Shown: positions 1 to 8,196 of the stretch, piece by piece | Layout: each line of letters opens with the position of its first letter | Numbering within the stretch: the stretch's first letter is position 1 | NCBI GenBank assembly: GCA_016295375.1 | Contig: JAEDLI010000022.1 | Coordinates: 1 to 27,497, forward strand | Source: Fibrobacter sp. | Lineage (GTDB): Bacteria; Fibrobacterota; Fibrobacteria; Fibrobacterales; Fibrobacteraceae | Direction: 5' to 3' | Length of the DNA: 27,497 nt | The notes under the pieces: generated by a model | Database searches by the model: none | What the model saw: only the letters and a program-made list of their open reading frames with translations | Told to the model about the DNA's origin: nothing | Made by a program: the position numbers and the translations under genes

Positions 1-351
1 CAGAATCCAGGACTGGATAAAGACATAGTAGAAGCTGATGAACAGCGGGGGTAAAAGTCCCAAGGAGCCCAAGTGCTTTGCCCAGGGCTTTTTACCGAGA
101 ATGTAGTGGAATCCACCCGGTGCGGTACCGTGGTGGTGGAGTCCTGCCGCACGGCCAAGGGTCCATTCCATCCACGAAAGGGGAATGCCCAAGAGCAAGA
201 GGGCGATAAGGTAAGGGATGATGAAGGCGCCGCCACCATTGGTGGCCGCCTGCACGGGAAAGCGTAAAAAGTTGCCGAGACCGACGGCAGAACCTGCCAC
301 GGCGAGGATTACTCCCAGCTTCGAACCCCAGTTTTCTCTCTTGTTTGACAT
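1..351 (-). CDS. Sodium-dependent SNF/NSS-family transporter, N-terminal part (cut by window edge)
   Basis: The 117 visible codons begin MSNKRENWGSKLGVILAVAG and continue with SAVGLGNFLRFP, the signature of the first, unwound helix of the neurotransmitter:sodium symporter family (LeuT fold), which carries sodium- and substrate-binding backbone. A second helix (about residues 41-62) and the start of a third follow. Family members import amino acids or related small molecules together with Na+ across the inner membrane; the substrate cannot be told from this fragment. The ATG at 349-351 is chosen because the family signature starts about 8 residues later, which is usual. The gene runs off the left edge, so most of its expected 450-500 residues are not seen. 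Confidence 0.9.
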   Translation of the reverse strand, partial: MSNKRENWGSKLGVILAVAGSAVGLGNFLRFPVQAATNGGGAFIIPYLIALLLLGIPLSWMEWTLGRAAGLHHHGTAPGGFHYILGKKPWAKHLGSLGLLPPLFISFYYVFIQSWIL

Positions 352-417
352 TTTTGACTATCCTAGTTCCCTGATTTTAATTCTACAAACTAAAATTTAA
401 CTCTTGTTTCCTCAAGC

Positions 418-443
418 GGATCCCCGACCAAATCGGGGATGAC
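418..443 (-). repeat. Short intergenic hairpin element with GTCAT/GGATCC ends
   Basis: On the minus strand the element runs from GTCATCCCCGA to TCGGGGATCC. It contains a perfect 8-bp stem (420-427 with 433-440) and a 5-base loop. No T-run follows, so it is not an obvious terminator. Its ends resemble those of the elements at 8141-8175 and 23690-23765, and it lies between the phosphatase gene and the SNF transporter gene. Confidence 0.55.
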
Positions 444-468
444 AATGCTCGTGCCTCGAACCTCTTGT

Positions 469-517
469 AACCATCACGCCTCACAACTCACAACTCATTA
501 CTAGTCCCTAAATCCTA
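469..517 (-). repeat. Degenerate 7-base tandem repeat across the 3' end of the PP2C gene
   Basis: Read on the minus strand, seven consecutive 7-base units follow each other without a register break. They start with TAGGATT and TAGGGAC inside the coding region, pass through the TAG stop, and change to two GAGTTGT units. The last codons of the phosphatase (LGFRD) are therefore repeat-encoded. Similar arrays lie at 16504-16545, 18568-18644, 22792-22812 and 23771-23812. Confidence 0.7.
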
Positions 518-1973
518 GGCCCTTGCCCCTTCCCTTATACTTCATCATCAGCATGGTGATGTCGTCGTATTGCGGTTCGCCATCGGCAAAAGCGTCCAGC
601 TCCGCCTTGAGCCCGTGCAGAACACCTTCCAAATCGGTGTCGCGGTTCTTGTTCAGGTATTCCGTCAGGCGGGTCTCCCCGTAGAAATCCTTCTGGTGGC
701 AGGCCTCGGTAACGCCATCGGTATAGAGGAAAATGCTGTCGCCTGCCGAGAGGGTGATACTTTCCTGATAGTATTCGACTTTATCCATAGCAGCCAGCGG
801 CAACTTGCGTTTGGGAGAACGCAGGAACTGGAAATACTTGCCTCCGATACAAATCAGGGGCGGGTTGTGCCCTGCGTTGGAATAACTCAAGACTCCCGTT
901 TCCATGTCCAGGACACCGAACCATGCCGTCACGAACATTCCCTCGTCGTCGCTCTTGCTCAGGGAGTGGTTCACCTTGGTGAACACCTTTTCGGGAGACA
1001 GCCCCAGCTTGGCCTGGTCCTTGATGAGGGTCTTGGTAATCACCATGAAGAGGGCCGCAGGGACGCCTTTGCCCGAAACGTCGGCCACGACGATACCCAC
1101 ATGGGTCTTGTCGATAAAGAAGAAGTCGTAAAAGTCACCGCCTACTTCTTTAGCTGGATCCATGGTGGCAAAGATTTCTACGGATTCCGATGAGGGGAAA
1201 TTGTGGGGGAGCATGCTTATCTGGATAGAGTTCCCCATCTTCAGTTCCGATTCCACGGCGGCTTTCTTGCTGGAAATGTCCGCCTGGATAAGCACCATGG
1301 TCTGCATCCGCTTTGTGGTGTTGTAGCAGACATAGATGATGGCCAAGAGGAATACCAGGTTGCTGTCGATACAGTAGAAGAAGTTGTTGATGTTGTAGTC
1401 CACCAGGAACTGGTGCAGGGCTTCCCCTTGCAGCTGGCTGATGGCGTCGGCAATGGCCGCGTCCATGGTGCTGGTGATGGTAATGATGGTTCCCGGAACA
1501 AAGGAGACCATGTTGATGTCCGGAAGCCCGTAAATAGAAGACAGAAACTTAGAAACGATATAGGCGATAGTTGTCACTATCGATACGTTCAGGGTCACCT
1601 TTTTCAGGTAGTAGCGGCAGCTCAGTACGATGGGAATGGCAAACAGGAGTTCCACGCCGTAGGAGTATATGACCGTGTAGAGGCTGATGGCCAAAAGTAG
1701 AGCCACGAGGCCCACGTACTTGGTAAACTTTTTTTTGTTCAAACACCTGATGGCAAACATCATGGCGATAAACAAGGCGGTCTGTAGCCCAAAGAAGAAA
1801 ATTCCCCACGTGGCGGGAACGTCGAAGATGCCAGTAATGGAGCAGATGGCGATGATGAGGTAGATGAACGCCAAGATGCCGAAAGAACCTGCAATGAGGT
1901 TGTTGGCCTTCCATTCGTTTTCTTCGAACAACGCCTGGGTGGATTCACTGAATTTTATTTTTTTGTGGGCCAT
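501..1973 (-). CDS. Membrane-anchored PP2C/SpoIIE-type serine phosphatase (RsbU-like)
   Basis: This 490-residue protein has two parts. Residues about 25-215 are hydrophobic, with roughly six membrane segments. After a short linker, residues about 255-480 form a SpoIIE/RsbU PP2C phosphatase domain. The metal-binding acidic motifs are present: GGDFYD (D280, D283), ADVSGKG, YTDGVTEA (D419) and YDDIT (D470, D471). The domain starts with the family's usual QISMLP-like helix. Such enzymes usually dephosphorylate an anti-sigma-factor antagonist or a comparable STAS protein; no STAS gene is visible here, so the substrate is unknown. The gene starts 22 bases after the MATE-ATPase gene on the same strand and is probably co-transcribed with it. 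That neighbour carries a kinase-like domain, so the two could act on one switch. The stop lies inside a 7-base repeat array. Confidence 0.9.
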   Translation of the reverse strand: MAHKKIKFSESTQALFEENEWKANNLIAGSFGILAFIYLIIAICSITGIFDVPATWGIFFFGLQTALFIAMMFAIRCLNKKKFTKYVGLVALLLAISLYTVIYSYGVELLFAIPIVLSCRYYLKKVTLNVSIVTTIAYIVSKFLSSIYGLPDINMVSFVPGTIITITSTMDAAIADAISQLQGEALHQFLVDYNINNFFYCIDSNLVFLLAIIYVCYNTTKRMQTMVLIQADISSKKAAVESELKMGNSIQISMLPHNFPSSESVEIFATMDPAKEVGGDFYDFFFIDKTHVGIVVADVSGKGVPAALFMVITKTLIKDQAKLGLSPEKVFTKVNHSLSKSDDEGMFVTAWFGVLDMETGVLSYSNAGHNPPLICIGGKYFQFLRSPKRKLPLAAMDKVEYYQESITLSAGDSIFLYTDGVTEACHQKDFYGETRLTEYLNKNRDTDLEGVLHGLKAELDAFADGEPQYDDITMLMMKYKGRGKGLGFRD

Positions 1974-1995
1974 ACCAAGTCCATAATCTTGCCAT

Positions 1996-3705
1996 TTACA
2001 AGGGTAATATAATAAAATTCCGGTTGTAGCTCGTGGTGGTTATGTTTTTCTTGTCTTCCTGGTTTATCATGATGTTTTTCAGGACAAACCCCCGGAAAGA
2101 AGAGGTGGCGCTTATTTCGCTCGTGATGTCGAAAATCTTTCCGTCGTCCCTGAAAATCATCTGCACGTGCTTGCCCACGACTATGGTGAGTTCGGACAAG
2201 AGAACCTTGGGCGTATTGAGGTCTATCAGGAACATGTAAATCTCTTCGATGATCAGTAGGGCCTTGGTGATGTTCTTGCTTGAAACGCCTTCCTGGGTCA
2301 GGATTTCCTTGACTTTCTGCTGGATGCTCATGGTATTGTCGGTAGTGACCAAGAAATCGAAGGAGTAATGGTGCTTTTCGGATTCATCCAGGAACAAGGG
2401 GAATTTCTTTCCTTTGAAGTGTAGCAGTGACAGTAGGGAGCCTATGAGGAGGGTAAGAAACGGTGCCAGGGAAAGCCCCACCCACACTCCCGAAAAGCCA
2501 AGCAAAGCCCCGAAGGCAAACACGCACAGGATAGGCATGAGCAAATCCTTGAGAGCGCAGATGGTAAGGCTGTGGCCGATGGACTGCCTCACCAAGAAAT
2601 AGGAAGTGAAAAGGAAAAGCAGGGCGGTGCAGCACAAGGTTGGGCAGACCGTCCAGAGGGCCTTGGTGGAAAGTTCCTGCAATAGGGGAGATTCGATATT
2701 GAAGGCGCTGGGAATCATGGGGGCGAAAATGGCTAGAATCAGGGTGAAGATCAGCCCTTCTGCCAGTGCGGCCTTTATGGAAATTTTCATGACCTTCCGC
2801 ACGCCCTCGGGATTCTTTTCACCATGGTAAACGTTGGCAAGGGGCGTCATTGCCTGGCCGATGCCGTCAAAGATGATGGTTAACTGGATAACGCTTGTCA
2901 CGAGCGTCAGTACCGGCAGGTTGAATTCGCCATAGTTGAAAATAACGTACTTGTTCAGTATAAAGGTCTGTAGCCCCACAAGCAGGTAGAGGCTTGCATC
3001 GACGATGCTGTATTTCAGGGTGACGGCGAAGAGCTTGAAACTGAAATGGAATCTGGGCCTGAGGGAGTTGGATTTACGGAAGAAATGAAGGCACAGGGCA
3101 AGTATGGCCCCTAGGGTGCCGACCAGTGCCCCGACGCCGATGCCAGAAATTCCCATGTTCGTGCATGCCACGACGGAAACGGTAATGCCCCCGACGAGCA
3201 GAAGCACATTTGAAAGGTAACTGCAAGCCGCGTCCCCGTCCATGAGCACCATGTCCGAAAGCAAAAAATAGACGGGGTAGAGCATCAGCACGTACCGGTA
3301 GTAGCTAAAACAGTCCTGTGCGTACTGGGTGATTTCTGGATTTAGGTTAAGGTAGTTCAGGTAGATTTCGAAACAGGCCCCGGAAGCGAAGTAGGTAATG
3401 GCCGAAAGCACTACAGAAACCAGGAGGCTTTGCCCAAAGACCTTGTCCGCTCCCGACTTGTCCGTTTCGCCTATCTTGTAGGTATAGACATAGCAGGTGC
3501 CGATACTTACGATATCGGCAATCCCGATAAAGAAATTGAGCAGGGGGGTAAAGACATTCCAGGCCGACAGCGCCCTTTCGTCAAGCACGTTTCCGACAAC
3601 AGCCGCATTGGAAAGAATGACCACGATGGGGATGATCATGCCTACGGTGGAGGCTCCCAGCAGGGTCTTGAATCTTTCTTCGCAAAAAATCTTGTTACGG
3701 CTCAT
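1996..3705 (-). CDS. MATE-family exporter fused to a degenerate HATPase (RsbW-like) domain
   Basis: Residues about 1-450 of 569 resemble a MATE multidrug/metabolite exporter: about twelve hydrophobic segments in two similar halves, with polar loops such as DGIGQAMTPLAN. MATE proteins are normally about 440-460 residues. The extra 115 or so residues form a soluble domain resembling anti-sigma-factor kinase ATPases. It has a helix with IIEE, then RDDGKIFDIT at the place of the DxG ATP-binding box, then a glycine-containing SFRGFVL segment and a TTSYNRN ending. The Mg-chelating asparagine expected in the first helix is not evident (EEIYMFLID), so ATP binding or kinase activity is doubtful and the domain may only sense or bind. 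The gene is divergent from the NRPS gene (86 bases between starts) and followed by the PP2C phosphatase, suggesting regulated export of the NRPS product. The MATE call is strong and the ATPase call moderate. Confidence 0.82.
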   Translation of the reverse strand: MSRNKIFCEERFKTLLGASTVGMIIPIVVILSNAAVVGNVLDERALSAWNVFTPLLNFFIGIADIVSIGTCYVYTYKIGETDKSGADKVFGQSLLVSVVLSAITYFASGACFEIYLNYLNLNPEITQYAQDCFSYYRYVLMLYPVYFLLSDMVLMDGDAACSYLSNVLLLVGGITVSVVACTNMGISGIGVGALVGTLGAILALCLHFFRKSNSLRPRFHFSFKLFAVTLKYSIVDASLYLLVGLQTFILNKYVIFNYGEFNLPVLTLVTSVIQLTIIFDGIGQAMTPLANVYHGEKNPEGVRKVMKISIKAALAEGLIFTLILAIFAPMIPSAFNIESPLLQELSTKALWTVCPTLCCTALLFLFTSYFLVRQSIGHSLTICALKDLLMPILCVFAFGALLGFSGVWVGLSLAPFLTLLIGSLLSLLHFKGKKFPLFLDESEKHHYSFDFLVTTDNTMSIQQKVKEILTQEGVSSKNITKALLIIEEIYMFLIDLNTPKVLLSELTIVVGKHVQMIFRDDGKIFDITSEISATSSFRGFVLKNIMINQEDKKNITTTSYNRNFIILPL

Positions 3706-3791
3706 AAATGTCGCAGGAACGTTACTCTCGATAACATCAAATTATTATTTTCGGAGGTGTTCCCTGGTGCAAAAATCCATAACAACACCCC
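3706..3791. promoter_or_regulatory. Divergent intergenic region between exporter and NRPS genes
   Basis: These 86 bases separate two divergently transcribed genes of the cassette and so should hold both promoters. The middle (about 3730-3752) is A+T-rich. No convincing paired -35/-10 boxes or Shine-Dalgarno were found; a GGAGG at 3753-3757 is about 35 bases before the NRPS start, too far to serve it. Assignment is by position only. Confidence 0.35.
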
Positions 3792-6674
3792 ATGATGGAC
3801 TTTTTTAAAGCTTTTTTCGAGAATGTGGAGCGAATGCCCGATGCCGTTGCCGTGTCGGACGCAGAAAAGTCCCTTACCTACGCCGAACTGGACGCCCTTT
3901 CGGGACAGGTTCTTGACTACCTCGAAAGCGAGAACGTGGGTGCCGAAGAAGTGGTCCTTGTAAAAATTTCCAGGAGCGCATTCCATTACGCCTGCCTTCT
4001 CGGGGTCTGGAAAGCGGGAGCCGTCTTTGCAGGGATCGAGACGGGGGAGCCTGTCGAGCGGGAAAAGTTCATCCGTGAAGATTTGAAGCCCAGGCTTGTC
4101 CTTGACGACGCCCTTCTTGAAAGGATTTTCGGTGAGAGTGCCACGGGTTCTGCAACTTCTGGGACTTCGGGCAGGTGCCGCCCCAGAAATTTGCACGACG
4201 GTGCTTTTTTCGTCTATACATCGGGCTCTACGGGGCACCCCAAGGGGATTCTCCATGAATACGGCTCCGTAGAGCTGATGGTGCCTACCAACGTGCGGAA
4301 CGCATCCGGCGAAAAAATGGTGGAACCTGGGCACAGGGTGGCAGTCATTGCGTCCCTGAATTACCTGCCGGCCTTTTTCCTTTTTGCCTGGGCGGTGACT
4401 TCTGGAGCTTCGGTTGCGGTGGTTCCCTACGCCGTTTCCAAGAATCCGGTTGTAATGCAGAACTATATGGCGGAGCAGGGGATAACCACCCTTTTTGTTA
4501 CGCCCACCTACATAAAGCTTTTCAAGGAATTTCCGCCCTGTGTTTGCCGGATAATCGTGGCGGCAGAAATTATCCGCGACCTTTATCTGGAAAATGTGGA
4601 ACTTTACGCCATGTACGGCATGAGCGAAACCGGCTCCATGCCCACGGCTTTCAAGATAGACCGCTCCTACGAAAACACGCCCATCGGCAAGCCCTATGGC
4701 GGCATGGAGGTGGATGTTTGTGAGGGAGAGTTGCGGGTGAAAAACCCTTATGTCCGCTGCTATGTGAACATGCCGGCGGAATCAGCTGAAACCTTCAGGG
4801 AAGGCTGGATTTACACCGGCGATATGGCACGGGAGCTCCCTGACGGGAACCTGGTGATTATAGGCCGCAAGAATGACATGGTTAAGATCGACGGAAACCG
4901 TGTAGAACCCGGCGAGATCGAATCGGCACTCAGGAGGGTGCTGGGGCTATCTTGGGTGTGCGTCAAGATTTTCAAGGATGGTTCGGGCAGGGCGACCATT
5001 TGCGCCTACTATACCGACGATGTGGATATCGACTATGAATTGGTCTTTGCGGGACTTTCAAGGTTCTTGCCGCACTACATGTTGCCCAACCATTTTGTGC
5101 ACCTGGACAGAGTCCCCAGAAACAGCAACGGCAAGCTGGATAAGCTTTCCCTGCAGTGCCCTGCCGAAGAGGCGTCTCACGCCCCCTACAGTGCCCCTGA
5201 AACCGATGGCGAAAAACGCCTGTGTGCTGCGTTCAAGACGGTATTGGATGTAGCCTACGTGGGTGCCGACGACGACTTTTTTGCCTTGGGAGGATCTTCC
5301 ATCACGACTATGGAGGCCATTGTCGCCTCAAACATGGCGGGGCTAGAAATGTCCGACGTGTATTCGGGACGGACCCCCCGGAAAATAGCGGCACTTTGGC
5401 AGAAGCGGAATTTGTCGGTTTCTGCGGAAAAGCCCGTCGCTTCGCCGGCGGCAGGAATTTACCCGCTGCTTCCCACCCAGCAGTATATATGGAATTTCCA
5501 GCAGCGTGCGGTGGATTCTACCATGTACAACATCTACACTTTGTTCGCCCTGAAAGAATCCGTGGACTTGGAACGGCTTGGTTCGGCCCTTTCACAGGCG
5601 GTGCTTAGCCACAGGGCTTTGCTTACCCGCTTTGAAAAGATGGCGAATGGGGAGATTTTTCAGCGGATTGGTGATGTGAAAATTGCAGATGTTGCTATTC
5701 CGGTAGAGCAAATTTCTGAAGCAGAATTTGTCAAGTTGAAAGATGCCCTGGTTTGCTCCTTTGACCTGCTTAAGGACAGGCTTTTCCGCATCAGGATTTT
5801 CAAGACCGAAAAGGGGTCGTTCCTCTTTACCGATTTCCATCACATCGTTTTTGACGGGACTTCCATCCACGCTTTTTTGCGGGATGTGGAAAGGCTTTAT
5901 GCCGGCGGTAAGCTAGAAGACGACGACTACGAGCAGATTTTGTCAAAGCGCCTAGATTTGCCCAGCTCTACGGAATTCCGTGCCGCCCTGGAGCGCTTTG
6001 ATGCCCTGTTCGGCACGGGAACGTGGGATTGTTGCCCCAAGACAGATTTTGAATCGTCGGATTTGTCCGAAGATATAATGATTTCGGAATTGGACATTGA
6101 ACGCGCCAGGTTGGAAAACTTCTGTGTCCAGGTCAAGGTCGGCCTAAGCGCTTTTTTCATCGCGGTCACCTTGAAGGCCATGGCCCGCTACAATCAGGCC
6201 CGCAATGTCATGGTAAACTGGATTTACAGGGATAGGGACGATGTGCGGGAATCCAGGGCGGTGGGAGCCCTTTATTCCTCGCTTCCGGTGGGTGCCGATG
6301 CTTCGTTGGGGGATCTTGATTTTCTGCGGGAGGTCCACCGCCAGGTGCAGCAGAACATTGCTAGTCCGACTTGCCAATACACTCTTTACAAGAATCAAAA
6401 CCGCCCCCATGACAGTCTGTGCGTCCTTTATCAGGGGAACATCCGCAATGCGAGTGGGGGAAGTTCCCTCATTAAGCGTAGGCTTGAAATCAAGCGCCCC
6501 AAAGCCAAAAATCAGAGCATCTTTGACTTGGAAATTTTGGACGCAAGAGATCGTTTTGCTCTCATGTTTGACTACGATAGCGACAGGTACAATCGGGCAA
6601 GCATGAAGTCGTTTATGGCCCTGTGGAAGTCACAGGCCCGCGAATTTGTTGAAAACGTGTCTTCTGGCGTGTGA
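3792..6674 (+). CDS. Small non-ribosomal peptide synthetase, domain order A-T-C
   Basis: The 960-residue protein has three domains. The adenylation domain (about 10-460) shows A3 YTSGSTGHPKG (around 142-152), A5 AMYGMSETG, A7 YTGD, A8 GRKNDMVKIDGNRVEPGEIE and A10 NSNGKLDK with the catalytic lysine at K448. The carrier domain (about 475-540) has DDFFALGGSS, with S503 as the predicted phosphopantetheine site. The C-terminal half (about 555-955) is a condensation domain with an intact HHIVFDG motif (H683, H684, D688). There is no thioesterase or reductase. The protein should activate one acyl or amino acid, load it on its own carrier and join it to a second donor or acceptor supplied by another molecule or protein. 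The substrate cannot be read reliably here. Two adjacent ATGs (3792, 3795) are possible starts; neither has a clear ribosome-binding site. A terminator follows at 6697. Confidence 0.9.
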   Translation: MMDFFKAFFENVERMPDAVAVSDAEKSLTYAELDALSGQVLDYLESENVGAEEVVLVKISRSAFHYACLLGVWKAGAVFAGIETGEPVEREKFIREDLKPRLVLDDALLERIFGESATGSATSGTSGRCRPRNLHDGAFFVYTSGSTGHPKGILHEYGSVELMVPTNVRNASGEKMVEPGHRVAVIASLNYLPAFFLFAWAVTSGASVAVVPYAVSKNPVVMQNYMAEQGITTLFVTPTYIKLFKEFPPCVCRIIVAAEIIRDLYLENVELYAMYGMSETGSMPTAFKIDRSYENTPIGKPYGGMEVDVCEGELRVKNPYVRCYVNMPAESAETFREGWIYTGDMARELPDGNLVIIGRKNDMVKIDGNRVEPGEIESALRRVLGLSWVCVKIFKDGSGRATICAYYTDDVDIDYELVFAGLSRFLPHYMLPNHFVHLDRVPRNSNGKLDKLSLQCPAEEASHAPYSAPETDGEKRLCAAFKTVLDVAYVGADDDFFALGGSSITTMEAIVASNMAGLEMSDVYSGRTPRKIAALWQKRNLSVSAEKPVASPAAGIYPLLPTQQYIWNFQQRAVDSTMYNIYTLFALKESVDLERLGSALSQAVLSHRALLTRFEKMANGEIFQRIGDVKIADVAIPVEQISEAEFVKLKDALVCSFDLLKDRLFRIRIFKTEKGSFLFTDFHHIVFDGTSIHAFLRDVERLYAGGKLEDDDYEQILSKRLDLPSSTEFRAALERFDALFGTGTWDCCPKTDFESSDLSEDIMISELDIERARLENFCVQVKVGLSAFFIAVTLKAMARYNQARNVMVNWIYRDRDDVRESRAVGALYSSLPVGADASLGDLDFLREVHRQVQQNIASPTCQYTLYKNQNRPHDSLCVLYQGNIRNASGGSSLIKRRLEIKRPKAKNQSIFDLEILDARDRFALMFDYDSDRYNRASMKSFMALWKSQAREFVENVSSGV

Positions 6675-6696
6675 TTTATAATTTGGCGATTATTGT

Positions 6697-6724
6697 CCGG
6701 CTTACTTGAGCCGGATTTTCTTTT
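6697..6724 (+). terminator. Rho-independent terminator of the NRPS gene, inside the end of the ClC gene
   Basis: A perfect 6-bp stem CCGGCT/AGCCGG (6697-6702 with 6709-6714) with a 6-base loop is followed directly by ATTTTCTTTT on the plus strand. It lies 22 bases after the NRPS stop and overlaps the last codons of the convergent ClC gene. The opposite strand lacks a T-run, so it acts for the plus strand only. Confidence 0.7.
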
Positions 6725-8054
6725 GGGCGTAGATGGACTGCCCGCCGTTGCAGGCATAGGCCAGCGTACACACGATAAAGAAGGCGGGGAGGGTGTCGAA
6801 TCCGAAAATTTCAGCCCCAACCAGGATGGGGGCAAAAAGCGTGTTGGTGGCTCCGCCAAAGACCGCCGCATATCCGAGAGCCGCCGCAAGGGGGAAGGGC
6901 ACGCCCACGATGGTGGCTATTACCGCTCCGAAGGTGGCACCGATGGTGAACAGCGGGGTGACTTCGCCGCCTTGGAACCCCACCGAAAGAGTCACGATGG
7001 TGAGTACCATCTTGAACAGCCAATCCCATCCGAAAATTCCCGCGGCGCTGGCTGTAGCCGCTCCCGGATTGCCGAAGCAGATGTCGGTGAGGTTCGTGCC
7101 CAGGCCGGAGTAGCGGCCCTGCCAGAGCAAGAGCAGCAAAGCGCTCAACACGATACCCATGATGGCGACTCGCTTGAGAGGGCTCGGGAACTTTTCTGCA
7201 AAGAACTTTCTGGAAAACTTGAGTAATTTCGCAAAACCGCCGCCTACAAGCCCAAAGAGAACGCCCAGCAGAGCAAGCTTCAGGATAAAGTAGATTTCAA
7301 GCCCGTTTTCTCCATAAAACAGGCTTGACATGGTCCAGTCCGGCGAAAAACTGTTCAGACTCACAGTGAACTTTTCGTAGCCGATCATCTCGGAAACCTT
7401 GTAGGCGCTGACCGCCGCCGCCACCGCCGGGAGCAGCGCCGCCATCTCGAGATGACCGGCCAGCAGGATTTCGAGGGAAAGGGCGATGGCCGCCATAGGG
7501 GTCTGGAAAAGCCCTGCAAATCCGGCCGCCATGCCCGCCACAAGCAGAATGCGGGGAGCGTTTTCTACATGAATCTTGGAACTCATGTTGTGCCCGAGGG
7601 TCGCCCCGATTTGCATGGCTACGCCTTCGCGGCCGGAACTTCCGCCAAAGAGGTGGGTAACCCAAGTGGTTGTCATAATAAGCGGGATCAGGCGCAGGGG
7701 AATTTCTTTTTCTTTTCCGTGGGCTACGTCAAAGATGATTCCCATGCCTCGTTCGGAGCCGTTGCCAAGCTTTTTGTAGGTGAACACGATGGCAAGGCCT
7801 GCAAGGGCTAGCCCAGGAATCCAGTAAAGCGGGTGGGCGTCGCGGATATCGCTGACATTCTGCAGGATAGACCCGAAAAAGGCGCAAAGGGCCCCGACGA
7901 TGGCCCCGAGGACTAGAGCCACTACGATGAGCACCGGCTGTGAAATCCAGTGCATCACCTTTTCTTTGACTTTGGCCTTGGCCATGCGCATGGCTTGTTC
8001 CCTCATTTCGGGAGTCATATGCTGGTATATTTCTTGCCAATTGTTGAAGTTCAT
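6702..8054 (-). CDS. ClC-family chloride channel/antiporter, possibly fluoride type
   Basis: The 450-residue membrane protein has the ClC selectivity signatures in order: GNGSERG (where typical ClC proteins have GSGIP), GGSSGREG with the gating glutamate, FQTPMAA, and GGEVTPLF at the fourth signature. The canonical anion-binding serine of GSGIP is not conserved, and THLFGGSSGREG recalls the CLC-F fluoride/proton antiporter branch. That subfamily call is from memory of the family and is tentative. The open frame extends upstream to a TTG at 8078, but the ATG at 8054 is preferred because AAGGA (8062-8066) lies 7 bases before it. No fluoride riboswitch was recognised upstream. Its 3' end overlaps the NRPS terminator. 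Confidence 0.85.
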   Translation of the reverse strand: MNFNNWQEIYQHMTPEMREQAMRMAKAKVKEKVMHWISQPVLIVVALVLGAIVGALCAFFGSILQNVSDIRDAHPLYWIPGLALAGLAIVFTYKKLGNGSERGMGIIFDVAHGKEKEIPLRLIPLIMTTTWVTHLFGGSSGREGVAMQIGATLGHNMSSKIHVENAPRILLVAGMAAGFAGLFQTPMAAIALSLEILLAGHLEMAALLPAVAAAVSAYKVSEMIGYEKFTVSLNSFSPDWTMSSLFYGENGLEIYFILKLALLGVLFGLVGGGFAKLLKFSRKFFAEKFPSPLKRVAIMGIVLSALLLLLWQGRYSGLGTNLTDICFGNPGAATASAAGIFGWDWLFKMVLTIVTLSVGFQGGEVTPLFTIGATFGAVIATIVGVPFPLAAALGYAAVFGGATNTLFAPILVGAEIFGFDTLPAFFIVCTLAYACNGGQSIYAQKKIRLK

Positions 8055-8094
8055 CGCAAAGTCCTTTTTCGGCGCCAAATTTAGAAAAAGTCAA

Positions 8095-8124
8095 GAAAAG
8101 AAAATGTCGGCCTCGCGACCGACA
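8095..8124 (-). terminator. Rho-independent terminator downstream of aconitase
   Basis: On the minus strand a 6-bp stem TGTCGG/CCGACA (8105-8110 with 8119-8124) closes an 8-base loop and is followed by TTTTCTTTTC. It lies about 70 bases after the aconitase stop and upstream of the ClC start. On the plus strand a run of T follows only after six other bases, so weaker two-way action is possible. Confidence 0.6.
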
Positions 8125-8140
8125 CTCTAATTTTTTTTCT

Positions 8141-8175
8141 GGATCCTTCGCTCCCTAACGGTCACTCAGGATGAC
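8141..8175 (-). repeat. Intergenic element with GTCATCC/GGATCC ends
   Basis: Read on the minus strand it starts GTCATCCTGAG and ends GCGAAGGATCC, which pair partly with each other. It lies just after the aconitase stop. Its ends match the pattern of the elements at 418-443 and 23690-23765, suggesting a family of small repeats rather than three chance hairpins. Confidence 0.5.
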
Positions 8176-8196
8176 GATATGGCTTACGCCTTATCG

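Noticed and set aside
5222..5608. Second frame overlapping the NRPS carrier and condensation region
   Set aside because: The main frame carries all A, T and C motifs without interruption, so the alternative frame is a shadow and not evidence of a frameshift.
8055..8196. Possible fluoride riboswitch upstream of the ClC gene
   Set aside because: The conserved GGNGAUGGNGUUC-like start and pseudoknot pattern were not found. The one clear stem-loop here is better explained as the aconitase terminator.
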